Shown piece by piece: positions 6,423-12,171 of a stretch of 12,756 bases of DNA; positions within the stretch are counted from its first letter, which is position 1; every line of letters starts with the position of its first letter. Origin of the DNA: Candidatus Taylorbacteria bacterium RIFCSPLOWO2_01_FULL_45_15b (lineage in GTDB: Bacteria > Patescibacteriota > Minisyncoccia > Phycocordibacterales > 01-FULL-45-15b). The notes under the pieces are model-generated. The model searched no databases and had not been told where the DNA came from. It was given only the letters and a program-made list of their open reading frames with translations. The stretch is from positions 3,374-16,129 of the forward strand of contig MHRX01000028.1 in assembly GCA_001822655.1 (NCBI GenBank). The letters run 5' to 3'. The position numbers and the translations under genes were made by a program.

Positions 6423-7550
6423 ATGAAAATATTATTTACCGGCGGTGGTTCAGGCGGACATTTTTATCCGATTATCGCCGTGGCTGAAGAGGTTCATACT
6501 GTCGTTAGGGAGCGCAAACTTCTTGACCCGGAACTTTTTTATATGTCCGATGACCCATTTAGCACTCGTATGCTTTTTGACACCCGTATTTCCTTTAAAA
6601 AAACTAGCGCCGGCAAGATGCGAACATACAGATCAATTTTTAATTTTTTTGATTTATTTAGGACAGCGTGGGGGATAATCCGGTCTTTCTTTTCTGTGGG
6701 CGCGATGTATCCTGACGTTGTATTTGGTAAAGGCGGCTACGCTTCGTTTCCTGCTCTTTTTGCCGCTCGATTTTTTAGAATTCCTGTCATTATCCACGAA
6801 TCGGATAGTGTCCCTGGACGCGTCAATAGTTGGGCTGGGAAGTTTGCGACGCGAATTGCTGTGTCGTATCCTCAAGCCGCGACCTTTTTTCCGGCGGATA
6901 AAGTTGCGCTTACAGGAAATCCAGTACGAAAAGCGATTTCAAGACCGCTCTCCAATGGCGCCCACGAATTTCTTGCGCTTAGCGAGTCTTTGCCTGTTGT
7001 TCTCGTACTCGGCGGTTCCCAAGGCTCGGAGATTATCAATGAATCAGTCATCAGTATTCTGCCTGAATTATTGACGCGTTATCAAGTGATTCATCAGACC
7101 GGGAAAAAGAACCTGCAGGCTGTCGTTGAGTCAGCGGCGGTGGTTCTTGGGGAGAGTAAGTTTAAGGATAGATATAAGCCATTTGACTACTTAAACGACC
7201 TCGCCCTTTCGATGTCGGCGGGCGTCGCCTCGATTGTAGTTTCGCGGGCGGGGTCGGCAATTTTCGAGATCGCGCGGTGGGGAACGCCAAGCGTAATTAT
7301 TCCTATATCGGAATCGAATGGGGATCACCAGCGAAAAAATGCTTTTAATTATTCCCGCACTGGCGCGGCAATCGTGATAGAAGAGGCAAATCTCACGCCG
7401 CACGTGCTTCTCTCCGAGATCGATCGCGTTCTTGGCGACAGTGCGCTTCGTGAGGATATGAAAAAATCAGCGATTCAGTTTTCCTCACCGGACGCGGCAA
7501 AAAAAATCGCAGAGGAGATTGTCAACATTGCGCTCGCGCACGAGAAATAG
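6423..7550 (+). CDS. murG: UDP-GlcNAc:lipid I N-acetylglucosaminyltransferase (MurG)
   Basis: MurG adds GlcNAc to lipid I at the inner face of the membrane, making lipid II. The 375-residue product has the two-domain GT28 pattern. Domain 1 opens with TGGGSGGHFYP (H13), then FGKGGYASFPALFAARFFRI and PVIIHESDSVPGRVN, the latter matching the acceptor-side LHEQN segment. Domain 2 has LGGSQGS (197-202), IHQTGKKN, and SRAGSAIFEIARWG with E282, which contacts GlcNAc in relatives. The QYW-like stretch is DHQRKNAF. The length is near the usual 355-365 residues. It lies 151 bases after ftsW; that gap holds no convincing gene, only a 20-codon frame at 6297-6359. No Shine-Dalgarno is seen. In most clusters murC would follow, but here the cluster ends. 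Confidence 0.95.
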   Translation: MKILFTGGGSGGHFYPIIAVAEEVHTVVRERKLLDPELFYMSDDPFSTRMLFDTRISFKKTSAGKMRTYRSIFNFFDLFRTAWGIIRSFFSVGAMYPDVVFGKGGYASFPALFAARFFRIPVIIHESDSVPGRVNSWAGKFATRIAVSYPQAATFFPADKVALTGNPVRKAISRPLSNGAHEFLALSESLPVVLVLGGSQGSEIINESVISILPELLTRYQVIHQTGKKNLQAVVESAAVVLGESKFKDRYKPFDYLNDLALSMSAGVASIVVSRAGSAIFEIARWGTPSVIIPISESNGDHQRKNAFNYSRTGAAIVIEEANLTPHVLLSEIDRVLGDSALREDMKKSAIQFSSPDAAKKIAEEIVNIALAHEK

Positions 7551-7559
7551 CTCGAATCT

Positions 7560-7596
7560 TGCGCGGAAGAACGCGCATATCCGCCTGTTGGCGGAT
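7560..7596 (+). repeat. Two tandem perfect hairpins after murG
   Basis: TGCGCG/CGCGCA with loop GAAGAA (7560-7577) is followed at once by ATCCGCC/GGCGGAT with loop TGTT (7579-7596). Only TTGTT follows, so this is a poor Rho-independent terminator by the usual rule, but tandem stems this close to the murG stop could still slow or end transcription or protect the 3' end. Confidence 0.45.
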
Positions 7597-7605
7597 TGTT
7601 ATACT
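7597..7605 (+). promoter_or_regulatory. Possible extended -10 promoter (TGTTATACT)
   Basis: TG-T-TATACT sits right after the second hairpin and before the long dyad 7607-7709. No clear -35 is seen. Transcription would start near 7612. Confidence 0.35.
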
Positions 7606-7606
7606 C

Positions 7607-7709
7607 GCCCGCCCAACTTTCACTACTTTCGCCCTATGGGTTATGGATAGTATGTTCTGCGTCAAGCATCAATGTTTTAAAACGATCGTTCAGTGAAAGT
7701 ATGGCGGGC
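7607..7709 (+). ncRNA. Candidate ~100-base hairpin RNA, unidentified
   Basis: GCCCGCC (7607-7613) and ACTTTCACT (7616-7624) pair with AGTGAAAGT (7692-7700) and GGCGGGC (7703-7709), giving 16 bp with one symmetric two-base internal loop. The 67-base interior holds CCC/GGG, CTAT/ATAG and the 10-base palindrome AACGATCGTT near 7681. Length and shape recall small stable RNAs, but I see neither the SRP tetraloop region nor a 6S-type bubble. The -10 at 7600 would start the RNA inside the first arm, so the exact 5' end or the strand may differ. A frame at 7596-7853 exists but its protein is implausible. Confidence 0.4.
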
Positions 7710-7804
7710 TCCGTAATTTTCTCTGGGCGCAAGAATCTCACAGTGATGGTTAAGAATAAGCAAACGATGCTAAATATGCGACAACCAAAAAATGAACTGA
7801 CTTC

Positions 7805-7832
7805 CATTTCATACGATATATCGTATGAAATG
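7805..7832. repeat. Perfect 28-bp palindrome
   Basis: The arm CATTTCATACGATA is followed without spacer by its exact reverse complement. The bases beyond do not extend it. It lies between the candidate RNA and the bidirectional terminator. Its length equals that of a Xer recombination site (11+6+11), but such sites are usually asymmetric. A repressor operator or an RNA hairpin is also possible. Confidence 0.75.
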
Positions 7833-7854
7833 TTGTTAATTCAAAACTCATGAA

Positions 7855-7890
7855 TAAAAAACGACCATTGTTGGTCGTTGTTGATTTTTT
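7855..7890. terminator. Bidirectional Rho-independent terminator
   Basis: The stem AACGACCA/TGGTCGTT (7860-7867 and 7872-7879) has loop TTGT. On the minus strand a T-run follows directly, 18 bases after the stop of the 7897-8274 gene, so it fits as that gene's terminator. On the plus strand T6 comes five bases later (7885-7890) and could stop transcripts from the murG side. Confidence 0.75.
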
Positions 7891-7896
7891 GCTTAC

Positions 7897-8274
7897 CTAA
7901 ATGCAGTCACCGAGTGCATGTAATTCTTGCCGCCAGGGTCCATTCGCGCCGACAAGTGCGAGAACGTGCTCCCGATGATGCGGAATTCCTCCGAATTTTG
8001 TGCCATAGAACAGAAAAATTTTTCCATTCCAGGATTTTGGAATACGATCTCGGCTTTCCCAAATGGCTCGGAAAGTCCGTGCGTCGTAGGGGAGATTAAT
8101 CTCGGTGATACCATTGAAAGAATCTTGAGGCATACTTTCAATTGGAAGACTATCGAGATCAATCTCGGCAAGCGTGCTCTGGCTTTCGTCTTGGCTCGTG
8201 ATTTTCCATTTTGAACCGCGAAGTCGCTCGATTTCATCACGGTCAAAGGACGTAATTCTGTCGATCTGTATCAT
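7897..8274 (-). CDS. Hypothetical protein, divergent from gltX
   Basis: I do not recognise this 125-residue protein. It is mixed-charge and soluble-looking, with no signal peptide or membrane helix. An acidic first half (FDRDEIERLRGSKWKI, then TLAEIDLDSLPIESMP) leads to a Trp/Phe-rich second half (AIWESRDRIPKSWNGKIFLFYG). The case for a real gene is good: a consensus promoter lies 22 bases upstream on the same strand and a strong terminator lies just after the stop. Two overlapping frames (7893-8246 on the same strand, 7927-8214 on the opposite strand) read like noise by composition. The ATG is the first in frame after the promoter; no Shine-Dalgarno is close to it. It ends in TAG. Confidence 0.65.
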   Translation of the reverse strand: MIQIDRITSFDRDEIERLRGSKWKITSQDESQSTLAEIDLDSLPIESMPQDSFNGITEINLPYDARTFRAIWESRDRIPKSWNGKIFLFYGTKFGGIPHHREHVLALVGANGPWRQELHALGDCI

Positions 8275-8303
8275 AAAGTCTATCGTTGTAATTTCCCTAG
8301 TGC

Positions 8304-8332
8304 ATTATAGCATGAATAGGAAAATAAGTCAA
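8304..8332 (-). promoter_or_regulatory. Consensus sigma-70-type promoter of the minus-strand gene
   Basis: Read on the minus strand: TTGACT (8332-8327), 17 bases, TGC and TATAAT (8309-8304). This is the best promoter in the window, with near-perfect -35, perfect -10, TG extension and ideal spacing. The predicted start near 8297 leaves a leader of about 22 bases. Confidence 0.8.
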
Positions 8333-8358
8333 AATTCCTAAAATAGGCTTAAATTTCA

Positions 8359-8367
8359 TGCTATTAT
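8359..8367 (+). promoter_or_regulatory. Predicted extended -10 promoter of gltX
   Basis: TGCTATTAT ends 7 bases before the gltX ATG at 8375. There is no good -35 at normal spacing. The TTCATGCTAT containing it (8355-8364) is the exact reverse complement of 8307-8316, in the divergent promoter. A leaderless gltX mRNA is predicted. Confidence 0.5.
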
Positions 8368-8374
8368 TTTAAGC

Positions 8375-9736
8375 ATGCAAAGAAATAACGACAAAACAAT
8401 AATCGTTCGCTTTCCTCCGAGCCCAACGGGGCTTTTGCATATTGGGGGCGCTAGAACCGCGCTATTTAATTATCTCTTTGCAAAGCATCTTGGGGGGAAA
8501 ATAGTTTTGCGTTATGAAGACACCGACAAGGAAAGATCAAAACCCGACTACGTAAAAAATATTGAAGAGTGCCTGGTGTGGCTCGGAATAAAGTTTGACG
8601 GGGAGCCTGTATATCAGAGCAAACGAACAGAAATCTACAAAAAATATTTAAAAGATTTAGTTGTGGCGGGACAAGTATACGAATCAAAAGAAGAAGGGAA
8701 GGAGGTCGAGGGCAAACGGTCCAGTGTACTTCGTTTCAAAAATCCAAATATAAGAATTACTTGGAATGATCTTGTGCGGGGAGAGGTCACGTTTGACACG
8801 ACGGATCTCGGTGATTTTGTCGTGGCAAAAAGCTTTGACGAGCCCTTGTATCACTTGGCGGTAGTGGTAGATGATTTTGAAATGGGAATAACCCATGTTT
8901 TGCGTGGAGAAGATCATATTTCGAATACTCCGCGGCAAATCCTAATTCAACGCGCCATCAACGCGCCGCAGCCGCTCTATGGGCATATTCCGCTCATTCT
9001 CGCTCCAGACCGGTCAAAGCTCTCAAAGCGCCACGGCGCAGTCGCTGTAACGGAATATCGGGACCGTGGCTATCTGCCGGAAGCCCTCATAAACTACCTG
9101 GCGCTTCTCGGCTGGAACCCTGGTACCGATAAAGAAATGTATACGCCAGAGGAACTCATCGCTGATTTTTCACTGGACCGCGTTCAGAAAGGCGGGGCAA
9201 TTTTTAATGAAGAAAAATTACGCTGGATTAATAAACAGCATATGAAGCGCGATGAGGGGCTGTCCCTCTGGATCGTTGAAACACTGATGGCGTCGCCCCG
9301 ATTCGCCCAGTCAGACAAAATCAACGCCGAGAAATATGTCAAAAGAATAGCGACTGAAGTGGTGCAGGAACGCCTGGAAATCAGAAGCGATCTCGGGAAG
9401 CTTATAGAAGGAGGAGAAGTTGATTATTTTTTTCTCGAGCCAAAATTAGAGCCGGCAAAAATTGCTTGGAAACAAGACGCGGACTTGGCTCATGTGCGTT
9501 TGCGGCTTCAGGAAATTTCCCGAATCATAGGGGCCATGAACGGCGCCTTTTCGAAAGACGATCTTTCCGCGACATTAATGCCCTACGCGGAAAAAGAGGG
9601 CAAGGGAAACGTACTGTGGCCATTGCGATATTCACTCACGGGAAAAGATAAATCTCCGGATCCTTTTACCGTGGCTTCAATTATAGGAAAAGAAGAGGTA
9701 TTGCTGAGGTTGTCTTGCGCCATCTTGGCCTTATAA
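8375..9736 (+). CDS. gltX: Glutamyl-tRNA synthetase
   Basis: GluRS charges tRNA-Glu with glutamate. The 453-residue product has the class I signatures: RFPPSPTGLLHIGG (HIGH motif at 22-25) and RSKLSKRHG (KMSKS motif at 215-219). Between them lie RYEDTDKERS, DDFEMGITHVLRGEDH and NTPRQI, all typical of bacterial GluRS. The C-terminal anticodon-binding part ends with SLTGKDKSPDPFTVASIIGKEE. The zinc-finger region near residues 100-115 has no Cys ligands and is short. If the organism lacks GlnRS it probably also makes Glu-tRNA(Gln) for GatCAB, which cannot be seen here. The stop TAA overlaps the -10 of the next gene. The ATG is the only sensible start. Confidence 0.96.
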   Translation: MQRNNDKTIIVRFPPSPTGLLHIGGARTALFNYLFAKHLGGKIVLRYEDTDKERSKPDYVKNIEECLVWLGIKFDGEPVYQSKRTEIYKKYLKDLVVAGQVYESKEEGKEVEGKRSSVLRFKNPNIRITWNDLVRGEVTFDTTDLGDFVVAKSFDEPLYHLAVVVDDFEMGITHVLRGEDHISNTPRQILIQRAINAPQPLYGHIPLILAPDRSKLSKRHGAVAVTEYRDRGYLPEALINYLALLGWNPGTDKEMYTPEELIADFSLDRVQKGGAIFNEEKLRWINKQHMKRDEGLSLWIVETLMASPRFAQSDKINAEKYVKRIATEVVQERLEIRSDLGKLIEGGEVDYFFLEPKLEPAKIAWKQDADLAHVRLRLQEISRIIGAMNGAFSKDDLSATLMPYAEKEGKGNVLWPLRYSLTGKDKSPDPFTVASIIGKEEVLLRLSCAILAL

Positions 9737-9737
9737 T
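9710..9737 (+). promoter_or_regulatory. Predicted promoter of the M23 peptidase gene, inside the gltX end
   Basis: TTGTCT (9710-9715), 16 bases, then a perfect TATAAT (9732-9737). The -10 overlaps the gltX stop codon TAA (9734-9736) and ends 6 bases before the ATG at 9744, so a leaderless mRNA is predicted. Confidence 0.6.
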
Positions 9738-9743
9738 GTAAGT

Positions 9744-11012
9744 ATGCGCCACAGCGTTATATTTATTTTTATTGCATCGCTTTCCTTGGGTGCTTTTTTA
9801 CCGCTTCGCGCCGCGCCGATAGAAGACCTGAAGCAAAAAATCGAGGATAAGGCGAAATCAATTCTTGAACTTGAGGCGGCAATTGCTGAATACACGAAAG
9901 AGGTACGGGCGGCCAATGCCGAGGCAAAATCGCTCTCTGGCGCTGTGCAGGTGCTTGATTCAACGAGAAAAAAACTTGCGGCAGACATCAAGTTGACTGA
10001 AGCGAAGATCGCTTCGGCCGAGCTTAAGATTGAGGAAATTGAGGGATCGATGAGCGATGTTGAAAAAGAGATGTTGAGAAATCAAGCGGGGATAATGACT
10101 ACGCTGAAGACGATCGATGTGTCGGACGAGCTTTCTATGGTGGAGGCCGTGTTTGGGTACGATAGCCTGTCAGATTTTTGGGGTGACAGGGAATCACTCT
10201 ATACGGTGCAGGCAAGTCTCTCCAAATCTCTCGCGGAGCTGAAGCAAAATAAAGAACATCTCGCATCTCTACGGGAAAAATCTCTTGGGCAAAAAAAAGA
10301 CTTATCTCTGCTTGCAACCGAGATCGGGGACAGAAAAAAGATAGTCGAACAAAACAAAAATGAGAAAAACAGCCTCTTAACACAGACAAAAAACAAGGAA
10401 TCTGCCTACAAGAAAATACTGGATGAAAAAATTGCGCTCCGCGAAGCATTTCGAAAAGAGCTCCTGCAATTCGAGTCAGATCTGCAAATCGCGATTGACC
10501 CTTCGAAGTTGCCGTCAGCGGGGAAGGGGGTACTTTCGTGGCCTCTTGAGACAGTGCGCATTACCCAGTATTTTGGAAAAACCGAATTTGCAACGGCGCA
10601 CGCGGCTCTTTACAGTGGAAACGGCCATAACGGGATTGATCTTGGTGCACCTGTGGGAACAAAAATATTTTCTGCCGCGGACGGCGTCGTCGAGGGGGTA
10701 GGGGACACTGACCTTGTTTGCCCGAGTGCTTCTTACGGCAAGTGGGTGCTTGTCCGTCATGGCAATGGTCTGTCTACTCTTTATGCGCACCTTTCGGTTA
10801 TCTCTGTGAAGGCCGGCGATTCGGTCGCCAGGGGACAAACAGTCGGCTATTCAGGAAACACCGGCTACTCGACGGGGCCGCACCTACACTTTACGGTGTA
10901 TGCAAGTGAGGGTGTAAAAATTCTTTCGCGGAAGAGTTTGGTATGCGGGGGGACTTATATAATGCCAATTGCTGACTTGAAAGCCTATTTAAATCCACTT
11001 TCTTACATATAG
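9744..11012 (+). CDS. Exported M23 metallopeptidase with coiled coil (EnvC-like)
   Basis: The protein probably cuts peptidoglycan cross-bridges or controls an amidase in the envelope. The 422 residues are arranged as follows: a signal peptide (1-~23, ending in RAA), a long Glu/Lys/Ala-rich coiled coil (~25-250), then the M23 LytM domain (~260-400). The zinc ligands are all present: H295 and D299 in HNGIDLG, and H382 in GPHLHF. The supporting H349 (YAHLS) and H380 are present too, so this is likely an active enzyme, unlike E. coli EnvC whose LytM domain is degenerate. The coiled-coil plus LytM layout matches the EnvC/PcsB-type division hydrolase regulators. It starts 7 bases after the gltX stop but has its own promoter. 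It ends in TAG. Confidence 0.93.
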   Translation: MRHSVIFIFIASLSLGAFLPLRAAPIEDLKQKIEDKAKSILELEAAIAEYTKEVRAANAEAKSLSGAVQVLDSTRKKLAADIKLTEAKIASAELKIEEIEGSMSDVEKEMLRNQAGIMTTLKTIDVSDELSMVEAVFGYDSLSDFWGDRESLYTVQASLSKSLAELKQNKEHLASLREKSLGQKKDLSLLATEIGDRKKIVEQNKNEKNSLLTQTKNKESAYKKILDEKIALREAFRKELLQFESDLQIAIDPSKLPSAGKGVLSWPLETVRITQYFGKTEFATAHAALYSGNGHNGIDLGAPVGTKIFSAADGVVEGVGDTDLVCPSASYGKWVLVRHGNGLSTLYAHLSVISVKAGDSVARGQTVGYSGNTGYSTGPHLHFTVYASEGVKILSRKSLVCGGTYIMPIADLKAYLNPLSYI

Positions 11013-11016
11013 GGTT

Positions 11017-11026
11017 GGTATATAGT
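11017..11026 (+). promoter_or_regulatory. Possible promoter of the small membrane protein gene
   Basis: GGTATATAGT carries TATAGT at 11021-11026 directly after the M23 stop. A start near 11033 would give a leader of about 8 bases to the ATG at 11041. No clear -35 is seen. Confidence 0.35.
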
Positions 11027-11040
11027 GTGTAGTGTGTTTT

Positions 11041-11385
11041 ATGAGATCTGTACAAGCAATGAAGATAAATAAAAAGGGCGGCCTTATACAATTTATATTG
11101 GTAATTATTATCGCAGTAGCAATACTTGGCTATCTTGGAATTGATCTAAAGACGTTCGCGGAATCCGAGGGCGTTCGTAAAAATGTTTCGTATACTATAT
11201 CAGCCGGCAAGTCTTTATGGAGTAATCACTTAAAACAGCCCGCTCTGGCGGCGTGGAACGCTGTTGCGGTTAAACTCATTTGGGATAGGGGAGTAATGCG
11301 CTTTTTTGGTGATGAGAATGAAACTGGAGAGCAGGCTACGACAACGCCTGTTCAGCAGAGTGCTGTCGCCACAACAACACACTAG
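11041..11385 (+). CDS. Small one-helix membrane protein, Parcubacteria type
   Basis: The 114-residue product has one membrane helix (about 14-32) after a basic NKKGG start. Then come YLGIDLKTFAES, a middle with VSYTISAGKSLWSNHLKQPALAAWN and KLIWDRGVM, and a Thr/Ala/Gln-rich tail (ATTTPVQQSAVATTTH). From memory, hypothetical proteins in Parcubacteria share the pattern NKKG, helix, LGYxGIDLK, ESxxVxxN, then W and P residues and IWD; the function is unknown. A second ATG at 11059, which begins MKINKKGG, matches that family start better; the ATG at 11041 is closer to the TATAGT. GTG 11032 is less likely. It probably has an N-in topology with most of the protein outside. Confidence 0.8.
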   Translation: MRSVQAMKINKKGGLIQFILVIIIAVAILGYLGIDLKTFAESEGVRKNVSYTISAGKSLWSNHLKQPALAAWNAVAVKLIWDRGVMRFFGDENETGEQATTTPVQQSAVATTTH

Positions 11386-11418
11386 ACGTTCAGCTATGAT
11401 GGAGAGAGAGCGTATATG

Positions 11419-11439
11419 CACGACTCGCTTTGAGCCGTG
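11419..11439 (+). repeat. Imperfect hairpin after the small membrane protein gene
   Basis: CACGACTC/GAGCCGTG has one mismatch and a five-base loop. There is no T-run, so it is not a typical terminator. The rest of 11386-11495 shows no gene. Confidence 0.35.
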
Positions 11440-11495
11440 AGGAGAAGTGGGGGATAGAGGGTTAGGCGCTGGCATGGCACACTTCCCCGGACATC

Positions 11496-11524
11496 TTGAC
11501 AAAATAAAAAACATTGTATAATAA
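11496..11524 (+). promoter_or_regulatory. Strong promoter-like sequence with no gene close behind
   Basis: A perfect TTGACA (11496-11501) is followed by TATAAT at 11517-11522 (15-base spacing) or TAATAA at 11519-11524 (17-base spacing). TCTTGA at 11494 gives 17 bases to TATAAT. The next protein start is more than 600 bases away, so the product may be an RNA. Confidence 0.55.
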
Positions 11525-11529
11525 TTTTA

Positions 11530-11700
11530 ATAAATTCGCCGCGCGAAACAAATTTGAACTCACTTAATTTCTTTTATTAACCTTAATTTAAAATTTTCTC
11601 CCGTATTGTATTTTTAAATTAATCCGCAAAAGTCAATTTTATAAAAAATTAAAATTCACAATCAAATTTGATTTTTTCGTCTCATTTTATTAACCACAAA
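11530..11700. other. Very AT-rich stretch without a gene
   Basis: The sequence is dominated by A and T runs, with TTTTATTAACC at about 11572 and again at about 11685, and AAATTTGATTTTTT near 11665. TTAACCACA at 11690-11698 differs by one base from a DnaA box. It could be easily melted DNA or simply relaxed intergenic sequence. Confidence 0.45.
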
Positions 11701-11880
11701 GTCAGTTACTAGCTCATAAGCCGAGCATCGCTTGCAAAAGCCGTCCAACGGGCTGATTAGTGATAATAGTAGCCGGACGCACGTGTTCGCTCTAAAGCTA
11801 AAGGATAGTGTCTCAAACTATAACGCCCTATCTGCAATTAGGGCGAATGAGCAGGTCGTACGTGGATGAATCCCCGCATG
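11701..11880 (+). ncRNA. Candidate structured RNA, unidentified
   Basis: Base composition changes sharply to mixed GC and several helices appear: GCTC/GAGC (11712-11726), AGCCGT/ACG-GCT with one bulged G (11739-11754), ATAGT/ACTAT (11805-11821) and CGCCCTA/TAGGGCG (11824-11845). CACGT (11780-11784) can pair with ACGTG (11860-11864) and would enclose the last two. No open frame explains it. With the promoter at 11496 an RNA of up to 400 bases is possible. I found neither a tRNA-like end (tmRNA) nor RNase P core sequences. Confidence 0.4.
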
Positions 11881-11891
11881 GTTATTAAAAA

Positions 11892-11939
11892 AAATCCTCA
11901 TAATTTTATTAATTAAAAAAAATGATGAACCGAGGATTT
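11892..11939. repeat. Inverted repeat AAATCCTC/GAGGATTT
   Basis: Eight-base perfect arms (11892-11899 and 11932-11939) enclose a 32-base A/T-rich loop. It may mark the 3' border of the preceding RNA candidate, although no T-run follows. Confidence 0.35.
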
Positions 11940-12002
11940 AGAAGGGAGACTCTTCAGTGGAATTGATGATTATTAAGGGACAAATATCTTACAGGTAAAC
12001 AA

Positions 12003-12011
12003 TTATCCACA
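12003..12011 (+). promoter_or_regulatory. DnaA box, perfect consensus
   Basis: TTATCCACA matches the strong DnaA-binding consensus exactly. It is the only perfect copy I saw in this gap; 11690-11698 is one base off. DnaA binding could regulate the recombinase gene or belong to a replication-related site. Confidence 0.4.
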
Positions 12012-12082
12012 TCTTTTCCTTTTACGTATAAATTTTGAGTGAGAATGATGTATATTTGAATGTAAGTGAGCATTAGAGATAT

Positions 12083-12113
12083 TATACTCAGTCAGCCCAT
12101 ATTTTGGTATACT
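12083..12113 (+). promoter_or_regulatory. Two TATACT hexamers upstream of the recombinase gene
   Basis: TATACT occurs at 12083-12088 and 12108-12113; the second is preceded by TTGG, so it has TGG as a TG extension, as at ftsW. The leader from the second would be about 50 bases and shows no Shine-Dalgarno. Confidence 0.4.
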
Positions 12114-12171
12114 CTAAGCGCGACCGAAAACCGTTGTTGGTGTGCCCTGCCCTACCTCATTAAATCTATCT

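Noticed and set aside
7596..7853. 85-codon plus-strand frame after murG
   Set aside because: It begins with TTG inside the -10-like sequence, its protein has no family-like pattern, and it runs through the long dyad and the 28-bp palindrome, which better explain the DNA.
7893..8246. Alternative minus-strand frame of 117 codons, and plus-strand frame 7927-8214
   Set aside because: Both overlap the 7897-8274 gene. Their compositions look like out-of-frame reading, and only the 7897-8274 frame starts at a sensible distance from the promoter.
11701..11880. tmRNA
   Set aside because: There is no tRNA-like 5' GGGG start or TTCGA-type T loop at the 3' end, and no tag frame ending in Ala-Ala was found.
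11530..12011. Chromosomal origin oriC
   Set aside because: One perfect DnaA box and AT-richness are not enough; no box cluster and no dnaA, dnaN or rpmH nearby.
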